Position numbers and translations under genes: made by a program. This document shows positions 56,028 to 64,000 of a stretch of DNA of 64,000 nt, one piece after another. Numbering within the stretch: the stretch's first letter is position 1; each line of letters begins with the position of its first letter. Where the stretch lies: assembly GCA_945881885.1 (NCBI GenBank), contig CAMCVI010000003.1, forward strand, positions 62,001 to 126,000, written 5' to 3'. Under the pieces are notes generated by a model. That model was given only the letters and a program-made list of their open reading frames with translations, ran no database searches and was not told the DNA's origin. This stretch comes from Chryseobacterium gleum (GTDB lineage Bacteria; Bacteroidota; Bacteroidia; Flavobacteriales; Flavobacteriaceae).

Positions 56028-57608
56028 ATGCCAAAAGATTGTATTTCATATCAAAAATCGGGTTATTTTTCTGAACTAATTGTAGATTATTTAGATGAAA
56101 AACCAGAAATACAATCGCTGTATAATCGTTTTCCAAGAATAGAGAATTTTGGTGGTCAAATAGATGAAAAAACTAAAAATTATAACATAGAAAATCGATT
56201 AATTTTAGCAGAAGCGTTAAATAATCAAAATAAAAACTACCCGATTTCACAAGTAACTCAAACTAATATTGAATTACTAAAATCCGATAAAACGTTCACT
56301 ATAACGACTGGTCATCAATTAAATTTATTTTTGGGTCCCGCTTATTTTATTTATAAAATTGCTTGCACAATTAATTTATGTAAGCAATTAAAACAAAAAT
56401 ATTCAGGTTATAATTTTGTGCCTATATATTGGATGGCGACAGAAGACCACGATTTTGAAGAAATAAATCATTTTCATTTGAAAAACCAAAAAATCAAATG
56501 GGAAAAAGAAAGTTTCGGACCTGTTGGAAGATTATCTACTGAAGGACTAGAAACTGTTTTTGAAGAATTTTCTGACTTATTAGGTATTAGTGAAACAGCC
56601 GATTATTTAAAAGAATTATTTAAAAATACCTATTTAGCACACACAAATTTAGCAGATGCAACACGTTATTTAGCAAATGAGTTATTTAAAACTGAAGGTT
56701 TAGTGATTATTGATGGCGATGATAAAAACTTAAAATCGCTTTTTGCACCTTACGTAAAAGACGAATTGATAAATCAAAATTCATTTGCAGCAGTTTCTAA
56801 AACAATTACACAATTAAAAGATTATGAAGTTCAAGTAAATCCAAGAGAAATCAACTTGTTTTATATTGAAGATACCTTACGGGAACGAATAATTTTTGAA
56901 AACAACACATATAAAGTAAATAATACCGATATTGAATTTTCTGAATCAGAAATTAGTAAATTGATTGAAAATTCACCGGAAAAATTTAGTCCAAATGTTA
57001 TTTTAAGACCGGTTTATCAAGAAGTTATTTTACCAAATTTAGCTTACATTGGAGGCGGCGGTGAAATAGCGTATTGGTTGGAATTGAAAAATAATTTTGA
57101 GACTCAAAAAGTTACATTTCCAATATTAATGTTGCGAAATTCGTTTTTAATTGCGACAGAAAAGCAAATATCTAAGTTAGCCAAATTAGGTCTTTCATTT
57201 GAAGAATTATTTCTTTCTGAACACGAATTAATTAACCAAAAAACCATAGAATTTTCGAATTTAAAAATAGATTTTTCTGAACAAAAAGAAACATTAAAAA
57301 AACAATTTTCTGAATTATTAAAAATTGCCGAACAAACTGACAAATCTTTTATAGGTGCTGTAAAAGCACAAGAATCAAAACAAATAAAAGGATTAGAAAA
57401 CCTAGAAAAACGCCTGTTGAAAGCTGAAAAAAGAGTACATTCTGAAAAATTAAAACGCATAACCGAAATACAAAATCAATTATTTCCAAATGGAAGTTTA
57501 CAAGAACGTATATCGAATTTTAGTACTTTTTATTCAAAGGAATTTGTCAATGAAATTATTTCTCAATCTAATCCTTTAAAAACACAATTCGAGTTAATTA
57601 CTGTATAA
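56028..57608 (+). CDS. bshC: Bacillithiol biosynthesis protein BshC (cysteine-adding)
   Basis: A 526-residue enzyme that adds cysteine to GlcN-malate as the last step of bacillithiol synthesis. The Rossmann-like core contains FTITTGHQLNLFLGPAYFIYK (about 90-110), YWMATEDHDFEEINHFH near 134-150, and a C-terminal coiled coil at about 385-485. The ATG at 56028 is set by the promoter just upstream. It points to bacillithiol rather than glutathione as the low-molecular thiol of this organism; bshA and bshB are not in the window. Confidence 0.95.
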   Translation: MPKDCISYQKSGYFSELIVDYLDEKPEIQSLYNRFPRIENFGGQIDEKTKNYNIENRLILAEALNNQNKNYPISQVTQTNIELLKSDKTFTITTGHQLNLFLGPAYFIYKIACTINLCKQLKQKYSGYNFVPIYWMATEDHDFEEINHFHLKNQKIKWEKESFGPVGRLSTEGLETVFEEFSDLLGISETADYLKELFKNTYLAHTNLADATRYLANELFKTEGLVIIDGDDKNLKSLFAPYVKDELINQNSFAAVSKTITQLKDYEVQVNPREINLFYIEDTLRERIIFENNTYKVNNTDIEFSESEISKLIENSPEKFSPNVILRPVYQEVILPNLAYIGGGGEIAYWLELKNNFETQKVTFPILMLRNSFLIATEKQISKLAKLGLSFEELFLSEHELINQKTIEFSNLKIDFSEQKETLKKQFSELLKIAEQTDKSFIGAVKAQESKQIKGLENLEKRLLKAEKRVHSEKLKRITEIQNQLFPNGSLQERISNFSTFYSKEFVNEIISQSNPLKTQFELITV

Positions 57609-57634
57609 AACACTTTTGATTTACAAAAAACCCT

Positions 57635-57664
57635 TTTGCGGTTTAGAATTAAATAGTACCTTTG
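57635..57664 (+). promoter_or_regulatory. ndk promoter
   Basis: TTTG (57635-57638), 18 bases, TACCTTTG (57657-57664); RNA would start near 57670, 13 bases before the ATG at 57683. Confidence 0.75.
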
Positions 57665-57682
57665 CAAAAAAAATTAAGAAAA

Positions 57683-58102
57683 ATGGCTACAAATAGAACA
57701 TTTACAATGATTAAACCTGATGGCGTTGAAAACGGTCACATAGGTGGAATTTTAAACATGATAACAGAAGGCGGTTTCAGAATCGTTTCTATGAAATTAA
57801 CGCAATTAACTTTGGCTGATGCACAGAAATTTTATGCGGTTCACTCAGAAAGACCTTTCTTTGGTGAATTAGTTGAATTTATGACTCGTGGACCAATTGT
57901 TGCAGCAATTTTAGAAAAAAACAACGCAGTCGAAGATTTTAGAGTATTAATTGGCGCTACAAATCCTGCAGATGCAGTTGAAGGAACTATCCGTAAGAAA
58001 TACGCAACTTCAATTGGAGAAAATGCAGTACACGGTTCAGATTCAGATGAAAATGCAGCTATCGAGAGTGCTTTTCACTTTGCTGGTAGAGAGCAGTTCT
58101 AG
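57683..58102 (+). CDS. ndk: Nucleoside diphosphate kinase
   Basis: A 139-residue kinase that phosphorylates NDPs to NTPs through a phospho-His. [19 protein letters not shown] near 5-23, catalytic His in [14 protein letters not shown] near 114-127 (the NAVHGSDS motif), and [19 protein letters not shown] are all family features. The start at 57683 is used because the upstream in-frame TTG falls in the promoter -7 element. The gene is followed by a repeat and a strong terminator. Confidence 0.97.
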   Translation: MATNRTFTMIKPDGVENGHIGGILNMITEGGFRIVSMKLTQLTLADAQKFYAVHSERPFFGELVEFMTRGPIVAAILEKNNAVEDFRVLIGATNPADAVEGTIRKKYATSIGENAVHGSDSDENAAIESAFHFAGREQF

Positions 58103-58105
58103 AAA

Positions 58106-58138
58106 TAGTAATTAGTGACTAGTAATTAGTGATTAGTT
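58106..58138. repeat. TAGTAATTAGTGAC-type direct repeats after ndk
   Basis: TAGTAATTAGTGAC, TAGTAATTAGTGAT and TAGTTA follow one another directly: two nearly identical 14-base units and a partial third. Function unknown. Confidence 0.6.
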
Positions 58139-58180
58139 AAAAAAAGGTGATTTGAAATTTCAAATCACCTTTTTTTTAAA
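58139..58180. terminator. Bidirectional terminator after ndk
   Basis: AAAAAGGTGATTTGAAA pairs with TTTCAAATCACCTTTTT almost without a loop, giving a very stable hairpin between convergent genes. Confidence 0.95.
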
Positions 58181-58215
58181 AACCTTTAACCTAAGACCTT
58201 ATACCCTTTACCTTT

Positions 58216-58509
58216 TCACCTAAAAACAATTTCTTTAATTAAATCCTTGCCTAGTTCTTCGTTAAGCATTTTTAAAATTTTAGATTTTCCGTATTCCAAT
58301 TCTTGTTTTACAACAGAAGAATTTAATTGCACATATAAAGTTTGTCTTTTTAATTCAATTTGCTGGGTGTAATTTTTAATTGCTGGTCCCATCATTTTAT
58401 ACCAAGTTTCTTTTACATTTATAACATCCAAACCTGCTTCAAGCTTCGTTGATTTCATAAACTCTTTCATTACATCACCAATAGAAAAATCGTCGTTAAA
58501 TCGTTTCAT
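58216..58509 (-). CDS. DUF721-family (DciA-like) protein
   Basis: A 97-residue protein from ATG at 58509; a longer reading to 58575 overlaps the preceding lipoprotein gene. The family phrases are DVMKEFMKSTKLEAGLDVINVKETWYKMMG (split over about 12-41), and LYVQLNSSVVKQELEYGKSKIL toward the end. DUF721 includes DciA, which loads the DnaB helicase in bacteria without DnaC or DnaI. With dnaB also in the window, that role is plausible but unproven. Seven bases after the lipoprotein gene, so co-transcribed. Confidence 0.82.
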   Translation of the reverse strand: MKRFNDDFSIGDVMKEFMKSTKLEAGLDVINVKETWYKMMGPAIKNYTQQIELKRQTLYVQLNSSVVKQELEYGKSKILKMLNEELGKDLIKEIVFR

Positions 58510-58516
58510 ATTTATT

Positions 58517-58939
58517 TTATTTTCTTTTATCGTATGGTACAAATTTTTTGTAGTAATATTTAATTTTAGTTTCATTTTCCAAAACTAACGCATCATCAGA
58601 AACTGAAATTACTTTTTCTTCCCATTTGGTAAATTTAGATTTTGTTTTCAAAAAATAACAATTGGCACTATCAACTATTCTAATTTTATCTTGTAAAGCA
58701 CCTTTTAAATAAGAACCATCAAGTTGAGGTGCAACTTTTTGGCGCGTTCCAACTGTGTTTTTTAAATTAAAATAATCAATAAATTCATTTACTTGGTATT
58801 CTTTTTTATTTCCATCAGGAAAAACAACTTTTTCAATTTCCCAATAACCATTGATTTTTATAATTGATTCTTTAGAAGGTTTTGAGTTACAAGAAATCAA
58901 AGTAATTAGAAGTAATAACAAATAAAAATAATTTTTCAT
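58517..58939 (-). CDS. Small lipoprotein, lipocalin-like
   Basis: A 140-residue lipoprotein (ATG at 58939) with signal ending TLISC and lipid Cys at about 18. NGYWEIEKVVFPDGNKKEYQVNEFIDYF is a lipocalin-type opening strand, followed by short strands ending ETKIKYYYKKFVPY. No catalytic residues are recognisable. Co-transcribed with the DUF721 gene. Likely outer-membrane or periplasmic; ligand unknown. Confidence 0.78.
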   Translation of the reverse strand: MKNYFYLLLLLITLISCNSKPSKESIIKINGYWEIEKVVFPDGNKKEYQVNEFIDYFNLKNTVGTRQKVAPQLDGSYLKGALQDKIRIVDSANCYFLKTKSKFTKWEEKVISVSDDALVLENETKIKYYYKKFVPYDKRK

Positions 58940-59004
58940 GAGTGGAAGCATTTAGAGATGTAAATGTACAAATTATTTTATCCAATAAAAAAATGAAAAT
59001 CATA

Positions 59005-59033
59005 TTGAGGTTTAAAAATAATGAGTATATTTG
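59005..59033 (+). promoter_or_regulatory. tRNA-Pro promoter
   Basis: TTG (59005-59007), 18 bases, TATATTTG (59026-59033): a full Bacteroidetes promoter. RNA would start about 7 bases before the tRNA. Confidence 0.82.
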
Positions 59034-59045
59034 CACTCGCATTCA

Positions 59046-59120
59046 CGGGGTGTAGCGTAGCCCGGTTATCGCGCCTGCTTTGGGAGCAGGAGGCCGCAGG
59101 TTCGAATCCTGCCACCCCGA
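59046..59120 (+). tRNA. tRNA-Pro (UGG)
   Basis: A 75-base cloverleaf. The acceptor CGGGGTG pairs with CACCCCG, with discriminator A at 59120. The anticodon stem CCTGC/GCAGG holds the loop TTTGGGA, giving anticodon TGG (proline CCA/CCN). The T arm GCAGG-TTCGAAT-CCTGC is standard. The 3' CCA is not encoded, so a CCA-adding enzyme is required. It is a single-gene unit with its own promoter and terminator. Confidence 0.97.
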
Positions 59121-59157
59121 CAAACGACTTCAATCTAAATTGAAGTCGTTTTTTTTT
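59121..59157 (+). terminator. tRNA-Pro terminator
   Basis: AACGACTTCAAT and ATTGAAGTCGTT pair around a four-base loop, followed by nine T. Confidence 0.95.
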
Positions 59158-59287
59158 AATAATAACACTCTAGGAATTCAAAATTATATTTGCTTGTAAA
59201 ACAAAGATTTATTTTACAATATTTATTATTTATAACGTTATATGAAAATTAGTTACCATTAAATTAAATTTTTGTTTAATAATTAGC

Positions 59288-59295
59288 TACTTTTG
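59288..59295 (+). promoter_or_regulatory. -7 element (TACTTTTG) of folE
   Basis: Exact TAnnTTTG, 20 bases upstream of the folE ATG. The nearest TTTG (59271-59274) is only 13 bases upstream, too close for the usual -33. Confidence 0.5.
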
Positions 59296-59315
59296 TTAAA
59301 CAAAAAAAATAAAAG

Positions 59316-59990
59316 ATGAAATCTGAAAATAATACGTTAACAAATACATCAATAGAAGATATTGGAAATGACCATTTATTTACTTCGCTAGAAACACCAA
59401 TGGTAGCCAATGCATTTACAAAATCAGATGCCGAAAAAAAAGAAATTATTGCCTTTCACTTTACAGAAATAATGAAGGCGTTGGATTTAGATTTAGCTGA
59501 TGATTCTTTAAAAGGGACACCAGAAAGGGTGGCAAAAATGTATATTGAAGAAATTTTTTCAGGATTAAATCCAAAAAATAAGCCTAAAATGGCACTTTTT
59601 GAAAACAAATACCAATACAATCAAATGTTGGTAGAAAAAAATATTACTTTTTATTCTAATTGCGAACATCACTTTGTACCAATTTTTGGGAAAGCGCACG
59701 TAGCCTATATTTCTTCTGGTAAAGTTATTGGCTTATCTAAACTAAATAGAATTGTACAGTATTATGCAAAACGACCACAAGTTCAAGAACGTTTAACCAT
59801 GCAAATTGCAGAAGATTTAAAAATCGCATTAGAAACAGAGGATGTTGCGGTAATTATCGATGCCAAACATCTTTGTGTGTCGTCAAGAGGTGTAAAAGAC
59901 GAGAGTTCTGCAACAGTAACTACTTCTTTTAATGGGGCATTCAATACACCTCAAAAAATAAATGAATTACTTCAGTTAATTCATAATTAA
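59316..59990 (+). CDS. folE: GTP cyclohydrolase I
   Basis: A 224-residue zinc enzyme that opens GTP to dihydroneopterin triphosphate, the first step of folate synthesis. The C-terminal catalytic domain contains LKGTPERVAKMYIEEIFSG (about 64-82), the zinc-binding Cys and His of SNCEHHFVPI near 114-123, and HLCVSSRGVKDE near 187-198. The N-terminal 40 residues are non-conserved. Its terminator is 24 bases downstream. Confidence 0.96.
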   Translation: MKSENNTLTNTSIEDIGNDHLFTSLETPMVANAFTKSDAEKKEIIAFHFTEIMKALDLDLADDSLKGTPERVAKMYIEEIFSGLNPKNKPKMALFENKYQYNQMLVEKNITFYSNCEHHFVPIFGKAHVAYISSGKVIGLSKLNRIVQYYAKRPQVQERLTMQIAEDLKIALETEDVAVIIDAKHLCVSSRGVKDESSATVTTSFNGAFNTPQKINELLQLIHN

Positions 59991-60012
59991 TTTATTTCAA
60001 AGACATTTAATT

Positions 60013-60052
60013 AAATTCTATCTTTTCTCTAAAGATAGAATTTTTTTTATAG
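60013..60052 (+). terminator. folE terminator
   Basis: AATTCTATCTTT and AAAGATAGAATT pair around TCTCT and are followed by seven T. Confidence 0.93.
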
Positions 60053-60062
60053 TATATATTTC

Positions 60063-60070
60063 TATCTTTG
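60063..60070 (+). promoter_or_regulatory. -7 element (TATCTTTG) of udk
   Basis: Exact TAnnTTTG, 21 bases before the ATG at 60092. An alternative in-frame TTG at 60068 falls within it and is therefore unlikely to be the start. Confidence 0.55.
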
Positions 60071-60091
60071 TGTAAATTTAAGATACTATTT

Positions 60092-60703
60092 ATGCTTATC
60101 ATTGGTATTGCTGGAGGAACTGGTAGCGGAAAAACTACGGTTGTACATCAAATTATGAACGAATTGCCTTCTACTGAAGTTGGCGTGATTTCTCAGGATT
60201 CCTATTACAAGGAAACCAGCAACTTATCATACGAAGAACGCACTAAAATTAATTTTGATCATCCACGTGCTATAGATTTCGAATTGTTGATTTCGCATTT
60301 AAAAGAGTTAAAAGCCGGTAATGTAATAGACCAACCTATTTATTCTTTTGTAACGCATAACAGAACGGATGATACCATTAGCACGCACCCAAGAAAAGTT
60401 ATGATTGTAGAAGGAATTTTGATATTTACCAATCCGGAAATTCGTGATTTATTTGATATTAAAATATTTGTTCATGCGGATTCTGATGAGCGATTAATTC
60501 GTAGACTCAAACGAGATATTGCAGAAAGAGGAAGAGATATGGACGAGGTTTTAAATAGATATCAAACCACGCTAAAACCTATGCACGACCAATTTATTGA
60601 GCCTACAAAAGCCTTTGCAGATATTATTATCCCAAACGACAAATACAATACGGTAGCCATTGATGTGGTGAGAGCAGTTATTAATCAACGAATTGAAAAA
60701 TAA
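60092..60703 (+). CDS. udk: Uridine/cytidine kinase
   Basis: A 203-residue kinase that phosphorylates uridine and cytidine in nucleotide salvage. The start is MLIIGIAGGTGSGKTTVVH with Walker A GGTGSGKTT at 8-16. The substrate region SQDSYYKETSNLSYEERTKINFDHPRAID and VEGILIF with RLIRRLKRDIAERGRD follow. Start chosen from the promoter position. The stop overlaps the next ATG by one base (TAATG), coupling it to the DivIC-like gene. Confidence 0.96.
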   Translation: MLIIGIAGGTGSGKTTVVHQIMNELPSTEVGVISQDSYYKETSNLSYEERTKINFDHPRAIDFELLISHLKELKAGNVIDQPIYSFVTHNRTDDTISTHPRKVMIVEGILIFTNPEIRDLFDIKIFVHADSDERLIRRLKRDIAERGRDMDEVLNRYQTTLKPMHDQFIEPTKAFADIIIPNDKYNTVAIDVVRAVINQRIEK

Positions 60704-61056
60704 TGATTAAGAAATTTCAAAACCTTCTTCAAAAATTTCCTTTTCTAAGCTTTTTAGGAAACAAATATTATTTGACGCTTGTTGCTTTCATTATTTGGAT
60801 GCTTTTTTTTGATAATTATTCCTATTTTGAACATCGCTTTTTAAACGAGCAAATTGATGAATTAAACGATAATAAAAAATATTATAAATCTGAAATTGCA
60901 AAAGATAGTGTTAAAATAAAAAATCTGAAAAACGATAATATGACTGAAAAATATGCTCGCGAAAAATACTTTATGAAAAAAGATAGCGAAGATATTTACA
61001 TCATAGAATTTGAAGAAGATAAAATAAAAGATAGTTTACTTGAAGCCAAAAAGTAA
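60703..61056 (+). CDS. FtsB/DivIC-like septum formation initiator
   Basis: A 117-residue bitopic protein: a cytoplasmic start, one membrane helix at about 21-37 (LTLVAFIIWMLFF) and an extracytoplasmic coiled coil (LNEQIDELNDNKKYYKSEIAKD). The tail EKYAREKYFMKKDSEDIYII is the DivIC family closing motif. It would join FtsL and FtsQ at the division site. The udk-divIC-mutase order is, as I recall, common in Flavobacteria. Translationally coupled to udk. Confidence 0.9.
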   Translation: MIKKFQNLLQKFPFLSFLGNKYYLTLVAFIIWMLFFDNYSYFEHRFLNEQIDELNDNKKYYKSEIAKDSVKIKNLKNDNMTEKYAREKYFMKKDSEDIYIIEFEEDKIKDSLLEAKK

Positions 61057-61092
61057 CCTTTAAAAATAAGTTTTCGAATCAAAAAACAATCA

Positions 61093-62454
61093 ATGAAAAC
61101 AAAATTATTTCAAGATTTTGACCCTATTTCATCTAAACAATGGAAACAACAAATCCAATTTGAATTAAAAGGAGCCGATTATAATGAAACGCTAATTTGG
61201 GAAAGTTTAGAAGGAATAAAAGTAAAACCTTTTTACCATTCAGACGATACTATTTCAACCTTAACTTCAAATTCCAATACAACAGCATTTAGTATTTTGC
61301 AACAAATTTTTGTACACGACATTCAAATGTCAAACAAAAAGGCAAAAGAAAGCTTGCAACGTGGTGCAGAAAGTATTCATTTTACAATAGAATCCGATAA
61401 AATTGACATCGCAAAACTAATGAGTAATTTGCCATTAGAAAATGTAGTTTATTACTTCAACTTACCTTTTCTTTCAACAGAATATGTAAAATCACTAAAT
61501 AATTTTGCTACAACTAATTCTTATAATTTCATTATTCAATTAGATCCTGTTGGTCAACTTTGCAAAGATGGAAATTGGTTCGAAAATTTGAATTCAGACT
61601 TTCAAAAACTTAATGAAATTTCCAAAAACTCGAGTCTTCCATTTTTAAAGATTCAATCAGGAATATATCAAAATTCTGGTGCAAATATGGTGCAACAATT
61701 GGCTTATACATTGGCTCACGTTAATGAATATTTTAACAGAATTTCAACAATTAATCAACCCATTACTATTGAAGCAGCTATTGGAACCAATTACTTTTTT
61801 GAAATTGCAAAACTTCGAGCTTTACGTTTGCTTTTCAATACATTAGCTGACGAGTACAATTATAATTTTGATTGCCATATCATAGCCACACCTACAAAAC
61901 GTAACAAAACAATTTACGATTATAATGTAAATATGCTGCGTACTACAACCGAATGTATGTCGGCTATTTTAGGTGGTGCCAATGCAATTTCAAATTTAGC
62001 CTATGATGCCATTTACCATAAAGACAACGAGTTTGGCGACAGAATTTCACGAAATCAGTTATTGATATTAAAAGAAGAAAGTTATTTCGATAAAGTTAAT
62101 AATCCGTCAGATGGCGCGTATTATATTGAATCTTTAACGGAACAATTAGCAGAAAAAGCATTAGAATTATTCAAAGAAATTGAAGCCAATGGTGGTTTTA
62201 TCACCCAATTATTTGAAGGAACCATCCAAAGAAAAATTTCAGAAAGCACACTAAAAGAACAAGAATTATTTAATTCCGGTAAAGAAATATTACTAGGAAC
62301 AAACAAATATCCTAATCCAAACGACAAAATGAAACACGATTTAGAATTGTTTCCTTTCGTAAAAACAAAAGATAGAAAAACGCTAATTATACCTATTATC
62401 GAAAAGCGATTAGCCGAAAAAGTAGAACAAGAACGTTTGGCTTTAGAAGAATAA
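61093..62454 (+). CDS. mutA: Methylmalonyl-CoA mutase small subunit
   Basis: A 453-residue subunit without a cobalamin domain. It starts KTKLFQDFDPISSKQWKQQIQ (written across 2-21), then LIWESLEGIKVKPFYHSDD and the TIM-barrel end region. ILKEESYFDKVNNPSDGAYYIESLTEQLAEKA near 327-358 (shown in part) matches the large-subunit equivalent. With the large subunit it isomerises methylmalonyl-CoA and succinyl-CoA. The next gene starts 3 bases after its stop. Confidence 0.93.
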   Translation: MKTKLFQDFDPISSKQWKQQIQFELKGADYNETLIWESLEGIKVKPFYHSDDTISTLTSNSNTTAFSILQQIFVHDIQMSNKKAKESLQRGAESIHFTIESDKIDIAKLMSNLPLENVVYYFNLPFLSTEYVKSLNNFATTNSYNFIIQLDPVGQLCKDGNWFENLNSDFQKLNEISKNSSLPFLKIQSGIYQNSGANMVQQLAYTLAHVNEYFNRISTINQPITIEAAIGTNYFFEIAKLRALRLLFNTLADEYNYNFDCHIIATPTKRNKTIYDYNVNMLRTTTECMSAILGGANAISNLAYDAIYHKDNEFGDRISRNQLLILKEESYFDKVNNPSDGAYYIESLTEQLAEKALELFKEIEANGGFITQLFEGTIQRKISESTLKEQELFNSGKEILLGTNKYPNPNDKMKHDLELFPFVKTKDRKTLIIPIIEKRLAEKVEQERLALEE

Positions 62455-62457
62455 ACG

Positions 62458-64000
62458 ATGAGAAAAAACATACAACATATACAATTAGTCAAAAGTCAAA
62501 AGTCGAAAGTTGAAAGTAATCAAACTAACTTTCACACAGCTGAAGACATTGATTTAAAAAAAATCTACTCCAAAGAAGATATTTCAGATTTAGAACATAT
62601 TGGATTTGGAGCGGGTTTTGCACCAAATTTACGAGGTCCTTACGGCACAATGTACGTTCGCAGACCATGGACTATTCGTCAATATGCTGGATTTTCAACA
62701 GCTGAAGAAAGCAATGCATTTTACCGTCGAAATTTAGCCGCGGGACAAAAAGGATTATCTGTTGCTTTTGATTTGGCTACACATCGCGGATACGATTCGG
62801 ATCATTTCAGAGTGCAAGGCGATGTAGGAAAAGCTGGTGTAGCTATTGATTCGGTGGAAGATATGAAAATTCTTTTCGACCAAATTCCGTTAGACGAAAT
62901 GTCAGTTTCTATGACTATGAATGGTGCAGTTTTACCAATAATGGCTTTCTATATTGTTGCTGCAGAAGAACAAGGAGTTACACCTAACCAATTAGCAGGA
63001 ACCATCCAAAACGATATTTTAAAGGAATTTATGGTGCGAAATACTTACATATATCCACCAACGCCTTCAATGAAAATTATTGCTGATATTTTTGAATATA
63101 CCAGCAATAATATGCCGAAATTTAACTCCATTTCCATTTCTGGTTATCATATGCAAGAAGCAGGTGCAACGGCCGATATTGAATTGGCGTATACACTTGC
63201 AGATGGCTTAGAATATATTCGTACCGGATTATCAACAGGTATGAAAATTGATGAATTCGCTCCTCGCCTATCTTTCTTTTGGGCAATTGGAATGAATCAT
63301 TTTATGGAAATCGCTAAAATGCGTGCGGGAAGAATGCTTTGGGCAAAATTACTAAAACAATTTAACCCTAAGGATGAAAAGTCATTAGCATTACGTACCC
63401 ATTGTCAAACATCGGGTTGGAGTTTAACCGAACAAGACCCATTTAATAACGTAGCTCGAACTACAATTGAAGCTGCAGCGGCTGCTTTTGGTGGCACACA
63501 ATCATTGCATACCAATGCCTTAGACGAAGCTATTGCTTTACCTACAGATTTTTCAGCAAGAATTGCTCGAAACACGCAAATTTTCTTACAAGAAGAAACT
63601 AAAATTTGTAAAACAGTAGACCCTTGGGCTGGAAGTTATTATGTGGAAAGTTTAACGGCAGAAATTACAGAAAAAGCGTGGGCTTTAATTGAAGAAGTAG
63701 AAGCTTTAGGCGGAATGACAAAAGCCATTGAAGCTGGAATTCCGAAATTGCGAATTGAAGAAGCTGCTGCTCGTAAACAAGCCCGAATTGATAGCACACA
63801 AGATATTATTGTAGGCGTAAATAAATACCGTTTAGAAAAAGAAGATCCGTTACATATTTTAGATGTTGATAACGATATGGTGCGCAAGCAACAAGTAGCT
63901 CAATTAGCAGAAATAAAAGCAAAAAGAGATAACGCTAAAGCAGCAAAAAGCATACAAGATTTAACAGAATGTGCTAAAACAGGAAATGGCAATTTATTAG
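62458..64000 (+). CDS. mutB: Methylmalonyl-CoA mutase large subunit (3' end beyond window)
   Basis: The first 514 codons are visible. The start [10 protein letters not shown] is followed by a short insertion ([11 protein letters not shown]) encoded by a simple repeat. The catalytic barrel follows with [57 protein letters not shown] and [20 protein letters not shown]. The C-terminal cobalamin-binding domain (DxHxxG) lies past base 64000. It requires adenosylcobalamin, so it depends on the B12 uptake system at the start of the window. Confidence 0.97.
   Translation, partial: MRKNIQHIQLVKSQKSKVESNQTNFHTAEDIDLKKIYSKEDISDLEHIGFGAGFAPNLRGPYGTMYVRRPWTIRQYAGFSTAEESNAFYRRNLAAGQKGLSVAFDLATHRGYDSDHFRVQGDVGKAGVAIDSVEDMKILFDQIPLDEMSVSMTMNGAVLPIMAFYIVAAEEQGVTPNQLAGTIQNDILKEFMVRNTYIYPPTPSMKIIADIFEYTSNNMPKFNSISISGYHMQEAGATADIELAYTLADGLEYIRTGLSTGMKIDEFAPRLSFFWAIGMNHFMEIAKMRAGRMLWAKLLKQFNPKDEKSLALRTHCQTSGWSLTEQDPFNNVARTTIEAAAAAFGGTQSLHTNALDEAIALPTDFSARIARNTQIFLQEETKICKTVDPWAGSYYVESLTAEITEKAWALIEEVEALGGMTKAIEAGIPKLRIEEAAARKQARIDSTQDIIVGVNKYRLEKEDPLHILDVDNDMVRKQQVAQLAEIKAKRDNAKAAKSIQDLTECAKTGNGNLL
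62486..62517 (+). repeat. AGTCAAAAGTCGAAAGT simple repeat inside mutB
   Basis: Four units of AGTCAAA/AGTCGAA/AGTTGAA/AGT lie in frame close to the mutB start and encode [10 protein letters not shown]. The same unit is at 49134-49162. Confidence 0.65.

Overview
The window is chromosomal DNA from a Flavobacterium-like member of the Bacteroidetes (family Flavobacteriaceae). Four things point there: very AT-rich sequence, a type IX secretion C-terminal sorting domain on two secreted proteins, Bacteroidetes promoters (TTG/TTTG, about 18-19 bases, then TAnnTTTG) in front of many genes, and family-specific genes such as a DUF5777 barrel, a TonB receptor paired with a DUF4249 lipoprotein, bshC and a GldL-like protein. 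There are no rRNA genes, prophage, IS transposase or CRISPR array. One tRNA gene, tRNA-Pro(UGG), is present.

Layout. 1-5044: vitamin B12 uptake. A BtuB-like receptor (cut by the window edge) lies on the minus strand behind a cobalamin riboswitch, and btuF-btuC-btuD run divergently on the plus strand. 5061-8072: an RsuA/RluE-type pseudouridine synthase, rmuC, a small membrane protein and an acyl-CoA thioesterase. 8168-15667: an accessory-looking envelope block with a diheme cytochrome lipoprotein, an FG-GAP/ASPIC T9SS protein, and two divergent operons. The minus operon is OB-fold, DUF5777 barrel, ankyrin and DOMON-T9SS; the plus operon is cytochrome c, YceI and a secreted protein. 15726-25967: mostly housekeeping genes (dnaB, accA, EamA transporter, LptF/G, tgt, rplS, monomeric icd). 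26092-31435: TonB receptor with DUF4249 lipoprotein, thiamine pyrophosphokinase and two uncharacterised proteins. 31470-41367: TPR protein, gyrA, clpC, a small barrel, gcvT and hutH. 41364-45934: a RimB-RimK fusion operon with two tiny genes, an M1 peptidase and a metallo-beta-lactamase-fold hydrolase. 46110-50487: a suf Fe-S operon (sufA, sufB, sufC, sufD) interrupted between sufA and sufB by a four-helix-bundle (23S-intervening-sequence type) gene flanked by a 27-bp inverted repeat. 50539-57608: a GlmU-like protein, rpmE2, mtaB, a radical SAM protein and bshC. 57683-64000: ndk, a DUF721 protein, a lipoprotein, tRNA-Pro, folE, udk, a DivIC/FtsB protein and the two methylmalonyl-CoA mutase subunits (the large one cut by the window end).

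Links between genes. B12 import at the left end supplies the cofactor of the mutase at the right end. The most unusual non-coding structure is the mtaB leader (about 52320-52453), which folds into a 14-bp stem, an internal loop with facing GATAG motifs and a REP-like hairpin. The rpmE2 and rplS leaders look like ribosomal-protein autoregulatory leaders. Several families of short dispersed repeats occur, some inside genes: a palindrome in the radical SAM gene, and AGTCAAAAGTC-type repeats at the sufC 3' end and the mutB 5' end. All functional calls come from reading the sequence and from family knowledge; no database search was run.
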